DNA of 64,000 bases from Tetrahymena thermophila SB210 (taxonomy: Eukaryota > Ciliophora > Oligohymenophorea > Hymenostomatida > Tetrahymenidae). The position numbers and the translations under genes are program-made. Under the pieces are notes generated by a model that had not been told where the DNA came from, searched no databases, and was given only the letters and a program-made list of their open reading frames with translations. The stretch covers positions 423,248 to 487,247 of the forward strand of contig NW_002476236.1 of NCBI RefSeq assembly GCF_000189635.1, written 5' to 3'. The stretch's first letter is position 1, and the number at the start of each line of letters is the position of its first letter. Below are positions 1 to 15,000 of the stretch, in pieces.

Positions 1-186
1 TCTGTAAGCTTCTTAGTCAGCATCTTCAGAAGAGAATTTTTTGTTGTAGGTCTTCTTGAAGCCCTTCCACATGTTAATTTAGTCATCAGTGTATCCAACT
101 TGAGTAGACTTGTGGAGGAATAAATAGGAAGTTAAACCTAATAAGGTTAAACCTAAAGCAGCAGCAATAAGCAATTGAGTTCTCAT
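1..186 (-). CDS. Papain-family cysteine protease, N-terminal exon (partial)
   Basis: Only the first 62 codons are inside the window; the gene runs off the left edge. The start is the ATG at 184-186 on the minus strand. It opens with a hydrophobic segment (MRTQLLIAAALGLTLLGL), a signal peptide or anchor. From about residue 38 comes the propeptide pattern W-x-x-F-K-K-x-Y-x-K-x-[FY] (MWKGFKKTYNKKFSSE), typical of the I29 inhibitor propeptide of cathepsin L-type proteases. TAA is read as Gln twice (DDQINMW, ADQEAYR). The family are secreted or lysosomal/phagosomal zymogens; ciliates have many paralogues, so no specific name is possible. The catalytic domain is outside the window. Confidence 0.8.
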
Positions 187-2181
187 TATTTTATTCTATC
201 TTATGTTTTTTAGATTAATTTAATTATATCAAATATTATTTCAATTAATAATTTTTTAAAGCTTGACTAAATAATTTTTTTCTTTGTTTGTTTGTTTATT
301 TGTTAATGATTTATTATGAAAGAATTATAAATAAAAATCTTTAATAGTTTAATGTATATTTTAGCTTTAAAGCAAATCTTTCAATATTTTAGTCAAAGTA
401 AAGCTTTTTTGATTACATACAAAATGTAAAAACTGTTTTGATGTAAAAAACTCATTTGTTTACTCATGCAAAACAGAGTTAAAAGTATATATTGATTCAT
501 TCATTTTCTAAGGTCTAGATTAAATTAATTCTTTTACATAAAAATTCTTTTATTATTTATTAAATTGCAGAAAATTTTCTCTGAGCAGAAATCTTATTCG
601 ATATTAGAAAACCTTAATATAAAAGAAAATTATAAATAAAAAAATGTTTATAAAAGATTTGTAAGCTCAGGATAATATTTTTCATTTCATTTTACAAATG
701 AAAAATATTTTTAATTCTTTATAAGTTGCTCAATAGTTTATTAAAGTTTCTAAAATATATATTTTTTTATTGAAGCTTTAAGTTAAAATTGATTATGGTA
801 ATTTAAAAAATGATATTAAAATAAGAATAAAACTTTATTTTTTATTTTATTAACTTTTTAATGAGATGTAATAAAAGATTCGATTAATTTGATTTTTAAT
901 TTTATATTCTTATCTAGATTTTTCAAATCCCATTTTTAGTTATTATTTCTAAGATTACATTAGATCCAATTTTTAATAAATTGAATTCAATAAAAGCTAA
1001 TAGTAACAATTATTTCAATTCATATTAATAATTATTTTAAACTAGAAAAGTTAAATAAAAACGAGAAGTAAACTTTCAGCATTAAACTTTCAGCATAGTT
1101 TTTATAGATACTGTTTTCTTTATTTTTCAACTATGAAATGTATTTTAATATGCTTAAATTAAATGTATGAATATTTTATATTTTTATCAACTTTTTGTTA
1201 TCTCAATCTTTTATAGATTTTATAAAAGAAAAAAAGATTCAATTTAATTCTTTCTTTAATTTTTAAATATAAAATCAGAATAAATGGTAAAACTTTTTTA
1301 ATTAAGAAACAAAATCTTAAAATTTTTTTCATACAAACATTTATAAATTAATAAGTTTAAGAATTATAATCTAAAATAATATGAGTTGATTTAAAATTAA
1401 CTAAATTATTATTCCAAAAATAATTATTAATTATTAAAGCAATTTCAAAAGTATTAAATGCAATGAAAATTATATTCTAAATTTTATGTTTTTTTGAACA
1501 TATTTAAAAATTTTTTAAAAGTTATCTTACAAATTAATAAAAAATATTAAAAAAACTTTGTAAAAAAGACAAATAAAATAAAAAATTTTACCTATTTTAA
1601 ATTAAAATTTTAATATGAGCTTTTAAAATATCTAAACAAATAAATAATTATGTTTCTTTATGAATAATTTTATTTTAAGAAAATGTAATATATGAATACA
1701 AGTAATTTAATAATTAAGTAGTGCTTAAAAATTATCAGCTACAATTAATCATTAATAAACTCATATAAAATATTATCTATGTTTTTAGAAATACTTCATT
1801 CCATTTAAAAATGTAGCACTCATTTCGCAAAAATTAAAAATAGAAAATTAATTTTAAACAAAATATTAAATTAAAATTTATAATTTTTTAAAAATTTTGA
1901 ATATATTTATGAATAGAATATAAAATCAAAATTAAATAAAAATAAGAAAAAAATTTAGAGATTAATATAAAACTTATAAATTTTTGTAATATTTGAAGAA
2001 TAAACAATCAGATTTATAATTAATCATATTTGAATTTAAAATAAAATTAATTTCTCATTTTCATTAACTTAATTAAAAATGTTTATATACCTCACATTTG
2101 TAAAACCTAAATCTGTATTGTTCTTTTTTTGTACACTTATTAATAATTAAATCAAAAATAACATCAATAAATATAAATAAT
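187..2181. other. Intergenic, nothing recognised
   Basis: About 2 kb of very AT-rich DNA between two divergently transcribed genes. I see poly-A and poly-T tracts and no convincing reading frame, repeat or RNA gene. It should contain both promoters, but no specific element can be named. Confidence 0.6.
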
Positions 2182-5100
2182 ATGATTTAATTTATCTTTA
2201 TTAGCTTTTATCTCTTTTAATTCCTAGGTGTTAGTTAAACGAAATATTTATACCTTGAGCCTGGATAATAAGTTTAGCAAGAGAACTAAGGTATTTTTGG
2301 AGGAGAAGTTTAAGAATATATTATTATTTTGAACAACAAATATTTAGATGAATTGGTTGATAATCATGTTATTTTTGAAATGATTAATATTAAAAATACT
2401 GCAATTACATCATACGAAGTGTTTTATTAAGATGACTTACTTGTTTAAAGGTGTAGTTAAGCTTTTTACTAAGATTTATTGGTTTGTATAGTACTGAAGG
2501 AAGATATCAATTAACTGCGATAAAGGTAGAAATATACAAAAATAAATAATTTTACATCATTTAAAGTGAAAATTAGCTGTATATAAGACTGCTTCTTTAC
2601 TTTTTTTGTTGATTTTAGTAATCCAAATAGTAATATGTTTCTTAAATATAGTCTACGTTAAATTAAACCAAGTGAAAATGAGTATCCTATTTCTCTTAGT
2701 TTTAGCAAAAAATCAATCGCCTTTGATATAATCTAAAATTAAAATGAACTTAGCCTTAAAGATATTCTTATTAAGAAAAATCTAATCATAATAAAATAAC
2801 CCCTAAAATAGTAAATTTATTTCTTTTTCGTTAATAAATTAGAAAGAAATACTTATGTAAATGTAAATTCAAATAATGTTATAAAACTTAAAGATTTTAT
2901 TGAATTCTACAATTACAAATAATTTTTACTAGCAAACTACTTTTTAATTTTAGGAAATGTGACTGTTTAATTTGATGAAAAAACCATTTTTTTAAAATAA
3001 GCAACATATATTAAATTTAATAGTTTTTAAAATACAACTGAACGTTTATAAATAAATGATAGCAATTAAGAAGCATATATTGTTATATTAACTGAAAATC
3101 CTTCAGGGTTTGATATTGATGAATACTACTTCTTTGATTAATATTTACTTTTGGATACGCTTTAACAAAAAAGAATACTTTAATTTCAACAAATATGTAT
3201 TGAACCTATTTTTGATGATATTTCTTTAACTATTGTTTCAACAATTAAGCATAGTTAGACGAATTATTAAGAAAATAAAATAAATTTAGAAAAATAAATG
3301 CTATATTGTGAAAAAGCATAGATAGATGAAGAAAGTATAGCTTAATTATAGGTAAAAGGTATTTCAAAGACGGTAGTTAAGATTAACAGACTTAAATATT
3401 TCGTCGAATTAGATTTTATGAGATTTAGAAATTAAGAGATTTTTTATATGCAAGATCTTACTAAATTCATATTTATTAATCAAATAGATAATTACTTCTA
3501 GATAATATTTACAATTATCCATTTTTAAAACAAGGTAAATTTATTAGTTTTAGTTTTCTAACTTAAATCAATTGTGTTTTTATTAATAAGTAAAATATAG
3601 TTGACTAATCTTCGACTAAGCAAACAATCATTTATCAAAAATTAAAACAATAAATAGTAACTATTAGTTAAATAAAGCATCTAATCAATAAAAATGTTAT
3701 TTCTACTGATTTTGGTGATGATTTATATTCTCAAGAAGACCATTATTTGTCAATATAAATGCTTTATTAATTAGATAATTTTAAAGCAATATATTTTTGG
3801 TTTAGTTAGAAAAAAAATAAATTTTTATCTACTTTTTAAGAAGAAGATGAAGAAATTCCTTAAAATATAGAAATTATTATTGATCCTTACTAGCTCAAGG
3901 CAGAATTTACATTAGTTCTTACTGAAATCTTTATTCCGATAATTTAAATAACAGGAGGGGAATTTAATTATGAATAATAATCATTACCTCTTGCTTCCTC
4001 TTTTAATTTTAAAAAAAGCTAATTGAAATTAGAAAAAGATGGAAAAATACACTTAAAATACTAAATATACTGCTATGAATAATGTCTAAAACCTGAAATA
4101 TTACAAAAAAATAGCTAAAATAATATTCTCAAAATTTCATCAAATTAATCGACTTAACAGTATGTCAGTGTTTTAGACTTTGAATTTTAAGAATATTCTT
4201 CCCTTTACTTGTTGTTAACATTTATCAGTGATATCCATTATATATAAGAAAATAATTTACTAATTATTGAAGTTAATAAAAACCAAATACTTTCTAAATA
4301 AATGCTGGTGTGTGAAAATTTTTTACAAAGTTATTAAAGAAATAAAAAAATGTTTTTTATTAGTAATTAAGAAGTGACTACTTTTTAGTTAGGAAAAGTA
4401 AACATTGTGAAGTAAAATCAATAATACTTTGAAGATTTAGTCCTTTCTAATTTAAAATTTCTATACTTGAAAAATAGTGAATAGTTATTTCTTACTTTCC
4501 TTTACTAATTACAAATTTTTGAGTTAAATAATTACCAAAATTTTATTAATTATTCACCTACCACTTCAAAAATACCATAAGTAATGTTGCAAAAAGGGTA
4601 TGTATTTTATGAAAAAAAGCATAAAAATGATTTAATTATATACTGCTAAGATTTTAATTAAGTGTAATCTTTACTTTTTACAGCATAGAGCTATACAATT
4701 GTTATAGGTATATAAATTTTAGTTAAAATTTTATAATTTTTTGTTTTAAAAAATAGAAGAAATTCAAAATAGCATGACTTTCGAAATAGAAAACAAATAT
4801 AAAACATATATTTTTGGACTAAAATAAATGAAAAATTAATTTTAATAAGAAAATATTTTTTAGCTAGATATTGAGTAAGAAAAAAGTAAAAATACCTTTT
4901 ATAATATTTATTATTTACTCCAAAAATAGTTTGAAGATGATTTTAGTGTTAATGACACAAAATCAATTTACTTCAAGTCTAACTAAATAACAATCTAATA
5001 CTTTCAAAAATTTGAAAATCTTTACGATCGTTATTTAACTGAAACGTAAACTTAAGTATCTAAGATTAAATTTACTATAAAGAATTATAAGTTAATTCCT

Positions 5101-7019
5101 TTAAATATTGATGAAAATATTATTAATGAATAAACTTTTTCAAGTATTTATATATTCTTTACTTTGAAGCTAGAAAAGAGTATAGAATATAGAATTTAAC
5201 TTTCTGATGATTTCCTTTTGTTAAATTCAAACAAAATAGGAGTAGCCACATACTCAGCTTGCTTGATTAGTTAAAATTTTTATATAGATTCAAATAAATT
5301 TTTATCAACAGAAGATTCTTTTGATATTGAATCTTAAACATTTTAAGTCAAAGATTTGAAAAAAAACTATGAGTACTTAGTATTATAATTTTATGAATTA
5401 CCAAAAAGCTTTAAAATAACAGTTAAGTTATTACCCAGATATTAAATTATAAACAACTTAAACCAATAATTTAATTATTTTAATTATACATTCTTAATAT
5501 TTGATAAATCTTTAGAGTTTAAGTGCTTATATTTTGAAAGTTAAACTTAATTTTTAATTTTATAAGCAAGTTGCTAAGAAAATTTAGTTAATATGATAAA
5601 TAGTGATAAAATTCGATAAATAATTTAGCAATATTATAATTGGTACCAACATGTATGCGTTCTTCCTTATCTTGCTCACCCATCATAGTCCTCAGACTTC
5701 TCTTCAGAATATTTAATGGTAAAAATTTTTTATTAATTTATTTTAATTTTTAAAAATATTTTTATTAGTAAGAAAATAAGTATTGTGCAGTTATAATAAA
5801 CTTGTTACAGAATTAGCAATAACTGGTTAATGTTAAGTTAGATTTATAATAGTAAAAATAATAAATCGTACCTATTTTTGAGTAATAGATAGACTTCATT
5901 CAATTAATTACAAACTAAATTGTATCGTTATATAAATAAGATAATGATTCATACTAATTATATATAATATTTCTAAATTAAGACAAATTAAATATTCTCA
6001 TAAACTACGTGGATGTAGATGCTAACTTAATTATCAAATAAAATTGTTTGTATGCTTAAATAGAAATTCCCCATAGAGTCAAGTTCGTATAATTATAAAG
6101 ATAACTCTAATTATAATCATAAAAGTAATCTGAATTTTATGGTGTTATACATTTAAGTAAATTAAAGTTAGATAAAGTTATTCATTTGAATTAGGTAATA
6201 AATATAAAGTTTATGTAAGAAAAATAAATCTTTCAAATTTTTTTAATTATTTGCAATAAAGGATTACTTAAATATGAATTAAAACATATTAACAAAATAT
6301 CCAACTAAAGTTATAAAACTATTTTCTAGTAAAGAGATATAGTTATCTATAGCAACGATAATGTAAATACTAAAATTGATGTATAAAATAGAATAATAAA
6401 TTAAAACTAAGCAATAATTCTAATTTTTAATACTAACAGTACTGAAAAACATAACATTATTTAAATAAAATCCAATCATTAAATTCAAGCTTATTTTGAT
6501 AAATATAACTTCTAATTAAATCAGATTAAGTATAAATATTCATAAAATCCTTTAAAAATAAATATTTAATTCAAATCGATAATACCAAGTTAGCTTCTTC
6601 CAGAATTTCCCAAAATAATAACTTACAAAGTATGTTTAACAAAAAAGAAAATTAAAACAATTAACAATGATTTTATGAATGAAAACATATTAATTAAAGA
6701 ACCTTAAAATATCTATTGCCATTTTATGATTGAAAGATCAAGAGAGAATACAAATTAAGAAAGAATTATTAAAGTTAAAGAATTTCAACTCATCTAAAAT
6801 TTTAATGAAGAGAACTATTCAATTAAAGTATAAGCAATTGCTAAAAGAGATATTGTTATTAATTTAGATTTCCCTGTTATTAACTTTAATATATAAATAA
6901 TAAAATGCAAATATGTTACAAGTTTAATCTTGCTCATAGTATTATTAATCAATATCATAATTAGCATAATATTTATTTGTAAAAAATAAAAATTAATTAG
7001 TTAAAACTAATTAGATTGA
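2182..7019 (+). CDS. Large type I membrane protein, function unknown
   Basis: Not recognised by family. Read with table 6 it starts at the ATG at 2182 with a signal peptide (MIQFIFISFYLFQFLGVSQ) followed by YLYLEPGQ. Proposed exons are 2182-3589, 3658-4707, 4757-5718 and 5769-7019. The last two introns (49 and 50 bases, GT..AG) restore the frame exactly; the first (3590-3657) is my best guess among several. The sum is 4671 bases, 1556 codons plus TGA at 7017-7019. The long Asn/Ile/Lys/Gln-rich ectodomain looks beta-rich and has no cysteine pattern I can name. It ends with one membrane helix (about 6908-6975, SLILLIVLLINIIISIIFIC) and a short basic tail (KKQKLISQNQLD). Such large single-pass proteins are common in Tetrahymena. 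A surface or endomembrane location is inferred from topology only. Confidence 0.7.
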
Positions 7020-9096
7020 ATATCTAGCAAGCTATTCAGATTGTAATTATTTTATTTATTTTTGTTAGCATTTTACATATTTCAATTATATTAATTTTCT
7101 TTTTTAAATTTATTTCTATTTAACTCCTCAAGTTAACTCACTACTCATTATTACCTATTTTTTGATCCAAAAATTAAGATAGAGAAAATCAAAAGTTTTG
7201 ATTTAAAAATAGCTAAAATAAAAATAAACTTTTAATTTTAGACAATAAAATAATAAAATATAATAGAATTACAGAGACTTATTAATTCTCAATTTAAAAA
7301 AATAAAGATATACTTTTAATTAATTAAAAACACTAATTTTGAAGATTCTTATTCTATTATTTTACATAAACATAATAGTTAATTTAATTTTAGTATATGC
7401 TGTTCTTTAAAAAAATTTCTTTTAAAAGCAATTGATCAAGTTTTTATTAATTTAATTTAATTTATTATATTATAAATTTTCATGTAAAATTTTATTAGTG
7501 ATATTTAAAATTATTTGTATAAATTATAATAAAAATTCTACGTACTTTCACAAGAGTGCTAGACCTCAAATTTTTAAGAATTTTTTTTTTTAAAAACTAT
7601 AATTAACCATATCACATAGCTTCTCGTATAGAGGTTAAAGTTATAAATTTTTTACTCAATACCAAAATAAAATATTGAAAATAAATCACTTAAATGATTT
7701 TTGAAATACCAAACAAATATGACTTAACGTTATTTTGCTTAATTTATTAATAAGAATTTTAATAAAAAATTAAATTATTTTTGTGGTTAAATAAGAAATC
7801 TAAGAATCTTTAGAAAGTATATATTAACCAATAAGATAAAAGATATATCCTCAATACTCTTTGAGTTTTTTAGTATATTTTTTCAAAAAATTTAAATTTA
7901 CTGAGGTTTTAATTTTGTTTTTTTGTAAGTCATTATTAAATTTTAAGGTTAAAAATTTTTTTCTTACTCAAAAAATCAATGTATTTTAATAAAAAAATAA
8001 TGTAAAATTAAACGTACTCCAAAAAAGAATCTTGTTAATTGTGTATAAAAAAAAACAAAAATCTGGTTTTAGCTTTGTTTACAAAAAACAAAAAGTATAA
8101 TAGAGGAAATTTAAATTCCAAATTATAGATCTGAATTGTGTTTAAATTCAATATTTGTAAAACATATTATTACCATTATTGATTGTTAATTGCACTTTTT
8201 TATTTTCTCTATATTTTATATTCAAAAATTATAATTGTGCTTTGAAGTATTCGAAAATTTGTTTTACTTTTAAAATTAATAAATATCATAATAAAAGAGA
8301 AAAAAAAGCATAAATTCATAATCCTCTAAAATTTAAAATCGCCTTAACCAAGGATAACAAGTATGGATACATGCTTAATGAAAAATTACAAAAACAATTC
8401 TATATTTCTCAATTGAGTTTTGCTCACATTACAAAAATTTTACTAAAAATCATAATTATAAATATCAAAGAATACATAATAATAAATTATAGTTAAGGTA
8501 AATAATGAGTAGGAAAAACATAAAATCAAAAAAAAGGTTGATGCTCATGAAAAGAGATTTACTAACATGAGAATATCAATCCTAAAGGTAAAGGTATGAC
8601 TTAAATTTAAGAGCTTTTAAAATATGAAGATATTAAATGTTATAAAGAACCTTCTCTATCAGAAGAAAATATCAATTAGACCTTACTATTTACGGATAAG
8701 ATATTATGAAAGTACAATGTAAAAAGATTACCAAGCTATCATATTTTTATATAAGTATTAATTTTTGAATAAAAAAATTTTTGATATTTTGATATTTAAC
8801 CTAAATTCTTAATCTGCCACTACTAAATAAATTTAAGGAATTTATTTTAAATGTTTTGCAATATTTAAGAACCACGATAAGGTATGATGAGGTGAATAAA
8901 ATTAAAAAAAGATTATATTTTATTTATTTTTTAAAAGAAATCAAATAAATGTATTAATTATTAAAAAATAAATTTAATATGTTTTAATTAGAGTAAAAAT
9001 TATCTTTAAAATATTATATAACATACCATTTAACAACAATAAAAATATTACTAAAAATAATAAATTTATTTTTTAATTAGTTAATTAGTTTATTTT
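7020..9096. other. Intergenic between convergent genes, one possible gene fragment
   Basis: About 2 kb of AT-rich DNA between convergently transcribed genes (2182-7019 plus, 9097-16725 minus). Apart from the short coding-like stretch at about 8549-8765, listed separately, I see only A/T tracts. A slightly more GC-rich patch near 7610-7650 has no recognisable fold. Confidence 0.5.
8549..8765 (+). pseudogene. Possible gene fragment with an in-frame TGA
   Basis: A short stretch reads like protein in one frame (NPKGKGMTQIQELLKYED, then CYKEPSLSEENINQTLLFT) but is bounded upstream by TGA. It meets another in-frame TGA after DKIL, beyond which the same frame continues as KYNVKRLPSYHIFIQ. Codon use and amino-acid composition resemble the real genes nearby more than the surrounding A/T tracts. 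It could be a decayed gene copy or exons of a small gene whose introns I cannot place. No family is recognised. Confidence 0.25.
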
Positions 9097-12000
9097 TCAA
9101 AAGAATGCATTTTTGCAGGCTTTTTGTGCAGATTAATGGGTAGCATAAGTTTAAATTTATTACTTAGTTTTATTATCTGCTCTAGCATTCCAAGCAGCAC
9201 CTTTAAGTCTAACCTATTCCACAATTTCGCCTACTTAGCTTGGAGGATTGGCTTCCTTGATTATTGCACCTATAATTTTAAAATAAATTAGTTTGATGTT
9301 TCTATAAATAAAATTTACCTAATTCATCACTCATAACGAAGATTGAGAACTTTTGAATATTGGAAATGCTTGTAGAGCTACGAGAAACATAATCAAAGCG
9401 TCCTACTAAATCGGTATAACCATCTTTAAAGAATGAGACAGTTCCATCTTTTTGCTTAGAGAAGCACTTAACATAAACCTTAGAAAGTGGTTTTTCTTCC
9501 TTGTCAAGAATCTTAATTTGACCAATATCTTCTATTAATTAGACTTATAGAGAAGTAGAGAAGTAAGTCACACTACTTTATACATTATGGGAAGATACTT
9601 CTATGCAAACATTAGACTTTACATATTTTTCTGGAATTGGAATTTACACTTTTTAAAGTCCTTTTGATATATCAAAATCAAATACTTCTGAGTGATTAGG
9701 CTTAACAAAGCTAAAGTCAGAAGCTTCGTTTGAAAGGAAGGGATTTCTACTGAATAATATTTCAAGATCTATTAAATAGTAAGTAACAGTAAGTTTAGAT
9801 ATATTCTATATAGTAACGTCTAATGTAGTTTAAGCTAAGGTAACTTTTAATGTTTCGTTCGCCTCTTCTTTTTTCTTATTGGCTTGCTTAATCTTTAATT
9901 ACTTTTGTTATTCCTCTGATTAATCAACTTAAGGTTCTTAGATTTATTCTTCTTCTCCATCATACTCTGCTAATTTGTTAGCAACTTCATAGAAAAGATT
10001 ACGCCATTAAAAGACAGGGTGATCTAAATACTTTTCACATAACTCTCTAGCTTTCTTAAAGTTAGGGAAACCAATGAAGAAATCAAGATATGTTGTAAAG
10101 TAGTCGTATTAAAGTTGACAATTAGGAGACTGTTCAACTTAAGTTTAGTCTATTTTTTTGAAAACATTAATTGCTTCCTCTATTCTATCTTAAAGTAAGA
10201 AGTAATAAACAAGACCTAGTTTATCAGAAACTTCCCATTTCGGTTTTTAAGATAAATAATTTAAGAAGCTGTTATATCTCTACTTAAATTGACTATTCAA
10301 AATGTTGGACTTTTTATTTATTTAAAAAATAAATTAAATTAAAATTAAAAATACATTCAGAGAAAATCAATTTAAACAAGATATTTTTTTAAGATGAAAT
10401 AAGAATCAATATTTAAATATAAAAATTAAAATTACTTTATCAGAGTGGAGCATATGGACACGAGGGTTAGATAAAGGGTAATATTCGTAGAATCTATTCT
10501 TATCAATAGTTAAAGAATTTGTATTGAAATAATAGAGATAGCTTTCAAATGAGGTAGATATAGAAGGAGACTTAATTAATTCTAAGAAGGTGCTATAATC
10601 TCCATGATAAATAGAGTAAGCCCAAGTAATCGTATCAAAGACCTTTCTATTTTTTAATATTTCTACGAATTTTTGATAGAAAGACTTGTCTTTCAATAGA
10701 TAGTAAATCTCATTAAATTAGAAAATATTAGTGTTAAGTATATTTTTAGTTTAAACAAACTTCAAAATATCTTCTTTTGAACCCTTTTAAAGGATTTCAT
10801 TCATTGTTTCCAGATTTGAGACTGTCCTCTTTTCTTTAACATCAAAAGTACAAGGTTTGGCAAAAGCTACAATTTATCCACTCTTTGCTACGTTTGCTGG
10901 ATAAATATCTTGATTGCCAGCCTATTTTTTTAATAGCAAATATTTTATAATTTTATAAATAAATAATTAATAAATAAATAAGTTACCTAAGGGAAATAGA
11001 AAAAGTATTCAATAGGCTTAGTTTAGAATGGCTCAAGAATGATATTGTGTGTTTTAGTGTAATCAGAAGTGAAGACAGGAATTGAACCAGAGGGAATTTC
11101 TACAAAGACCTGAAGCTCATGTCTTGCAGCTGAACAATTTGTTACAATAACCTAATATATTTAATGATAAAAAAATAAGTTAAATCTATATCTAATTTAT
11201 TAGTATTACTTAACATCCATATCTCTTATCAACTACATACTCTGTTATTTACTTTTCATATTTATCATCTGGATTTTCATCTGAAAAGACATATCTATCA
11301 TTAGGATCAAAGAACTTTTAAGTAATCAAGATGTCTTCTCTAAGCTAAGCTTATCCTTCTTTGATTTACTTAGCAAAAATGATGCAGTTAGAATTCATAG
11401 TTATTTTAATTCCTTTTCCTTCGTATGGCTCATAGTTATGGCTTTGAGATTCAAAAGGAAGTGCCAAAAAGGCTAAAGAAGTAATCATTTATGTGTGATT
11501 TGATGTACAATAAATAAAATTAGAAGACAAGAATGGTTTTTCTTAACCATATGTAATTATATGTCTTGCTAAATCTATCCAAAAATTGTTGATTGGTACT
11601 AAATTTTTTTAAGGTTAAAGCTCTTTTTGTGAATAATAATGACGTTCACAGTATTCTTTAGTTGTCTCTAAATTTTGATACTGCTAAATAAACCCATTTC
11701 TCTTATTTTAGTAACCAGCGTCAAAATCATCAAGTAGATGTAAAGCTTCCTATTAACCATATGAATAATTCTGAGCTCCAAAATTATTTTATTGTGGTAA
11801 TCTCCTCATTTCTTAATTTTATCTTGCAAACCTTGCTTATGGAGCAGGAGCAGCACACTACATCATAGGAAGGTGTTATTATTATTATTAATACATTTAT
11901 TATGGAAATGCTTAATTCATACCTCCAAAATAACCACCAGCAGCACCACCAAAAGCATTGTTCATAGGCATAGCCTATTACAATAAATTTACATTTAAAT

Positions 12001-15000
12001 TATTAGTAAACTATTGGATGTTTGCTTAAATACTTTATGGCATAAACATCTATTATATTTCATTTTCTGTTTATCCTTCTTATTTGGCATTTAAAACAGT
12101 GTCAAATAGCTTCTTAAAGTGCGAAGTGTCATACTTCTTAATTTTGTTAGAACTCTCCAAAAAGTTAAAAATGGACTTAGCTTCTTCCACCATATTATTT
12201 TATTTGAGGAAGAAAATCAAAAGTACAGTTTCCAAAGCATTCAAATCTGAAATTGAGCTGGCAGATATATTTTTTAGAAGGTATTTAGAGTCGTTGATTA
12301 AGAAGTAATCTATGAAAGTCTTTTCAATTTTATTTTTAATGAAGGGCATAACAAAGTCTTAAAAGAAGGGAGGGTCTTTGCAGAAAATGAAAAGATTTAA
12401 TTCATGGCATGAGTATTAGTCATACTTCTTATGCTTTTCTTCTAGAGTAAAAGTTGTCCATTTTACAAGGAACTCCCAAAAGTCGTAGCCATTAGTTTAT
12501 TCTGAATCTGTTCCATATATTTTTCTTAATTCCTTTTATGCTGAAAACAATTTAGGAATAGAATCTACCAATTAAAGTTCAGTGGAAGTAAAGTCTTCAG
12601 ATTTAAATTCAGAACCCTTTTAAATATACTCGTTTGTTCTGGAAATAGTAAAGAACTTATCCTTTTATTAATTCACTCTCTAGCACAAGTTTCTTGTTTA
12701 AATTTCATTTTTATCAAGTGGGACTACCTTTGTAATATCTTTTTTTAGGAAAATAATTTATTAGTTTTGTTTAAAAAATAAAAATAAAATATTACTATTA
12801 TACAAGTCTGTTGCAATAACTTATAATGTGGAGTATTTTGATAAGTTTAAGTTTTTGACTTTGATTATGCCATTTTCATCTGGTTTCAAATTACTGATAA
12901 CTAGAGCTGGATTTAATAAGTAATTATTGTAACAATCTACTTAGTTTTAGAGATGATAAGCTATTGATCCATCTTTACGACTTTTTCCTAATTTGTATTT
13001 TTATCCTCCTTCCAGCATTTCTGTCAACTAATCAAAAGGATTTGCTGATGAAGCTCTTGGTGAATATGTGCCTCCCCTATTTAATTATTCATTTTCGTAG
13101 TTTGTGTCACGGACAAACGTTCTTTTAAGCAAAAGATGAGGCTTGTCAAGAGTATTTCCTATATATCTTTAATGTCTTTTTCTTTCAAGAGCATATCTAA
13201 TTTCATCTCCAATTGATTTATTGCTTTGGTAAATATTTGCTTTCAATTATTTTGTTAAATTAATAAAATTGCTCTCAGGAAGCTCTACAAGTTTATTTAA
13301 ATCGTCTACACTGGAATTTATATCAGAAGGAAGATAGTGATAAGCTATAACATGAGCTCTAACTAAATCTTTATGATCTGTGAATAGCGTTATGCTTAAA
13401 GTATTTCCAGTAGAATTTTCATCAGGTGTTTCAACTTAAACATTTTGTATCACAAGGAAATGGGCATTTCTTTTTTAATCTATCAACCCTTTTTAAGTTT
13501 GTATGCAGTGAGTTTCATTCCAGTACTTTCCTAATTTATAATTAAAAAAAAGAATTTTAGTTGAGTATCTTAAGTAAGAAAAAAGATTTACCTTCAACAA
13601 CTTCAATTGATATAGCTTCTGGAATATCTCTAATAACTAATTTGTAGTTGCCAACTGGAAGAGGATCAATCAAAATTGTAAAATTTTCAACCTTAACTCT
13701 ATGAATTTCATCATTTAAAATACAAGTACGGTCCTCCATTTAAGAAAGGGTGCTTACAAAATTTAAATTAGAATCAAGCACATTTTTATGATAGGGTAAC
13801 TTGATTTAATCATTTGGAGTAATTTTTACTAATTATTAATAGTTTATTTAATTAGAGTTTTCAATAAACCATGCTTTATCTTCTGCAAAAATATCGCCTT
13901 ATTGTTTAACACTGCTTGTAATTTTTAATACATTTTCTAATTCGAAAAGCTTCACATAACCATCTGAATTAGTTTTAAGAGTAACAGGTATAGATTTGCT
14001 ATATCCTCTTAATATGAATGATAAATCTAAATTTATATTAGGTTTTGGTTCACCATTTTAGCCAACTAAGTAAATTTCATATCCACTAGTTGTGTATCGT
14101 AGGTTTTAAATGCAAAAATGTGTCTAATCTATATATTTTAATAAAATGATTTCTTTATTTGAATTTAAATGAAAATTAACTATTTACTTTCATGAGTTGA
14201 GAAGCTAATCATGTGAGAACTGCTCTAAGTTTGATTTCCTTTAGTCATTGTTTTAAGAGTAGTTTCAACTTAAAGAGAGATACTTGCTATTTTTGCAGAT
14301 ACAGGGAATTCTATCTCTACTTCACTTTTACTTTCAAATTCAATCTTGTTGAAAGTAGTGGATGAAGGTATACCCATAGAATTTACAGTTGTTACAATAA
14401 TTTTGCTTTCTTTGAGCATACTTAAAGGTGCAGGCTATTTATTGAAGTATAAGCGAGGTTGAATAAGAATTTTAGCTTTACTAGACATAAGCATAGATTA
14501 AGTGTTATAAATGTAAGCACATTAAAATGAATAGTCCTAATTTTTTAATAAATATATTTTTCATTAAATTAAAATAAGTTTAAATTTTATATAAATATAT
14601 TGATAATATAATTACTTCTGTCAAAGTTTACAAGTCTGTAATACTACTAAAATCATTATGAATCTAATTAGTTAAAAGGGTTAATTAATAATATTATTTA
14701 ATAATTTAATTATAATTACTAGAATAGCCTTATCATTTATTTGAGAGTCAGTAAAAGGAATAATCACTTCTTTATCTGAATTTAAGGGGTAATATTTCTT
14801 CTAGAAGAAAATTCCAGTATTAGGACCTTCACATAGTTATAGATTTTAATCTAATATTTAACAAGCTAAGCCAGCTACAGTCTTTTTTTGTCTCAACACT
14901 AAACAACCTTTTCTAATTATAGCTCTACTAGATACTCCATTTCCTATGAATTCTATAACAAAAATGCCTTAGCTTTTTTTAGAGATATTTTCAAATTTGA

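Noticed and set aside
8880..8895. Box-C-like ATGATGA suggesting a C/D snoRNA
   Set aside because: No matching box D or terminal stem at a suitable distance.
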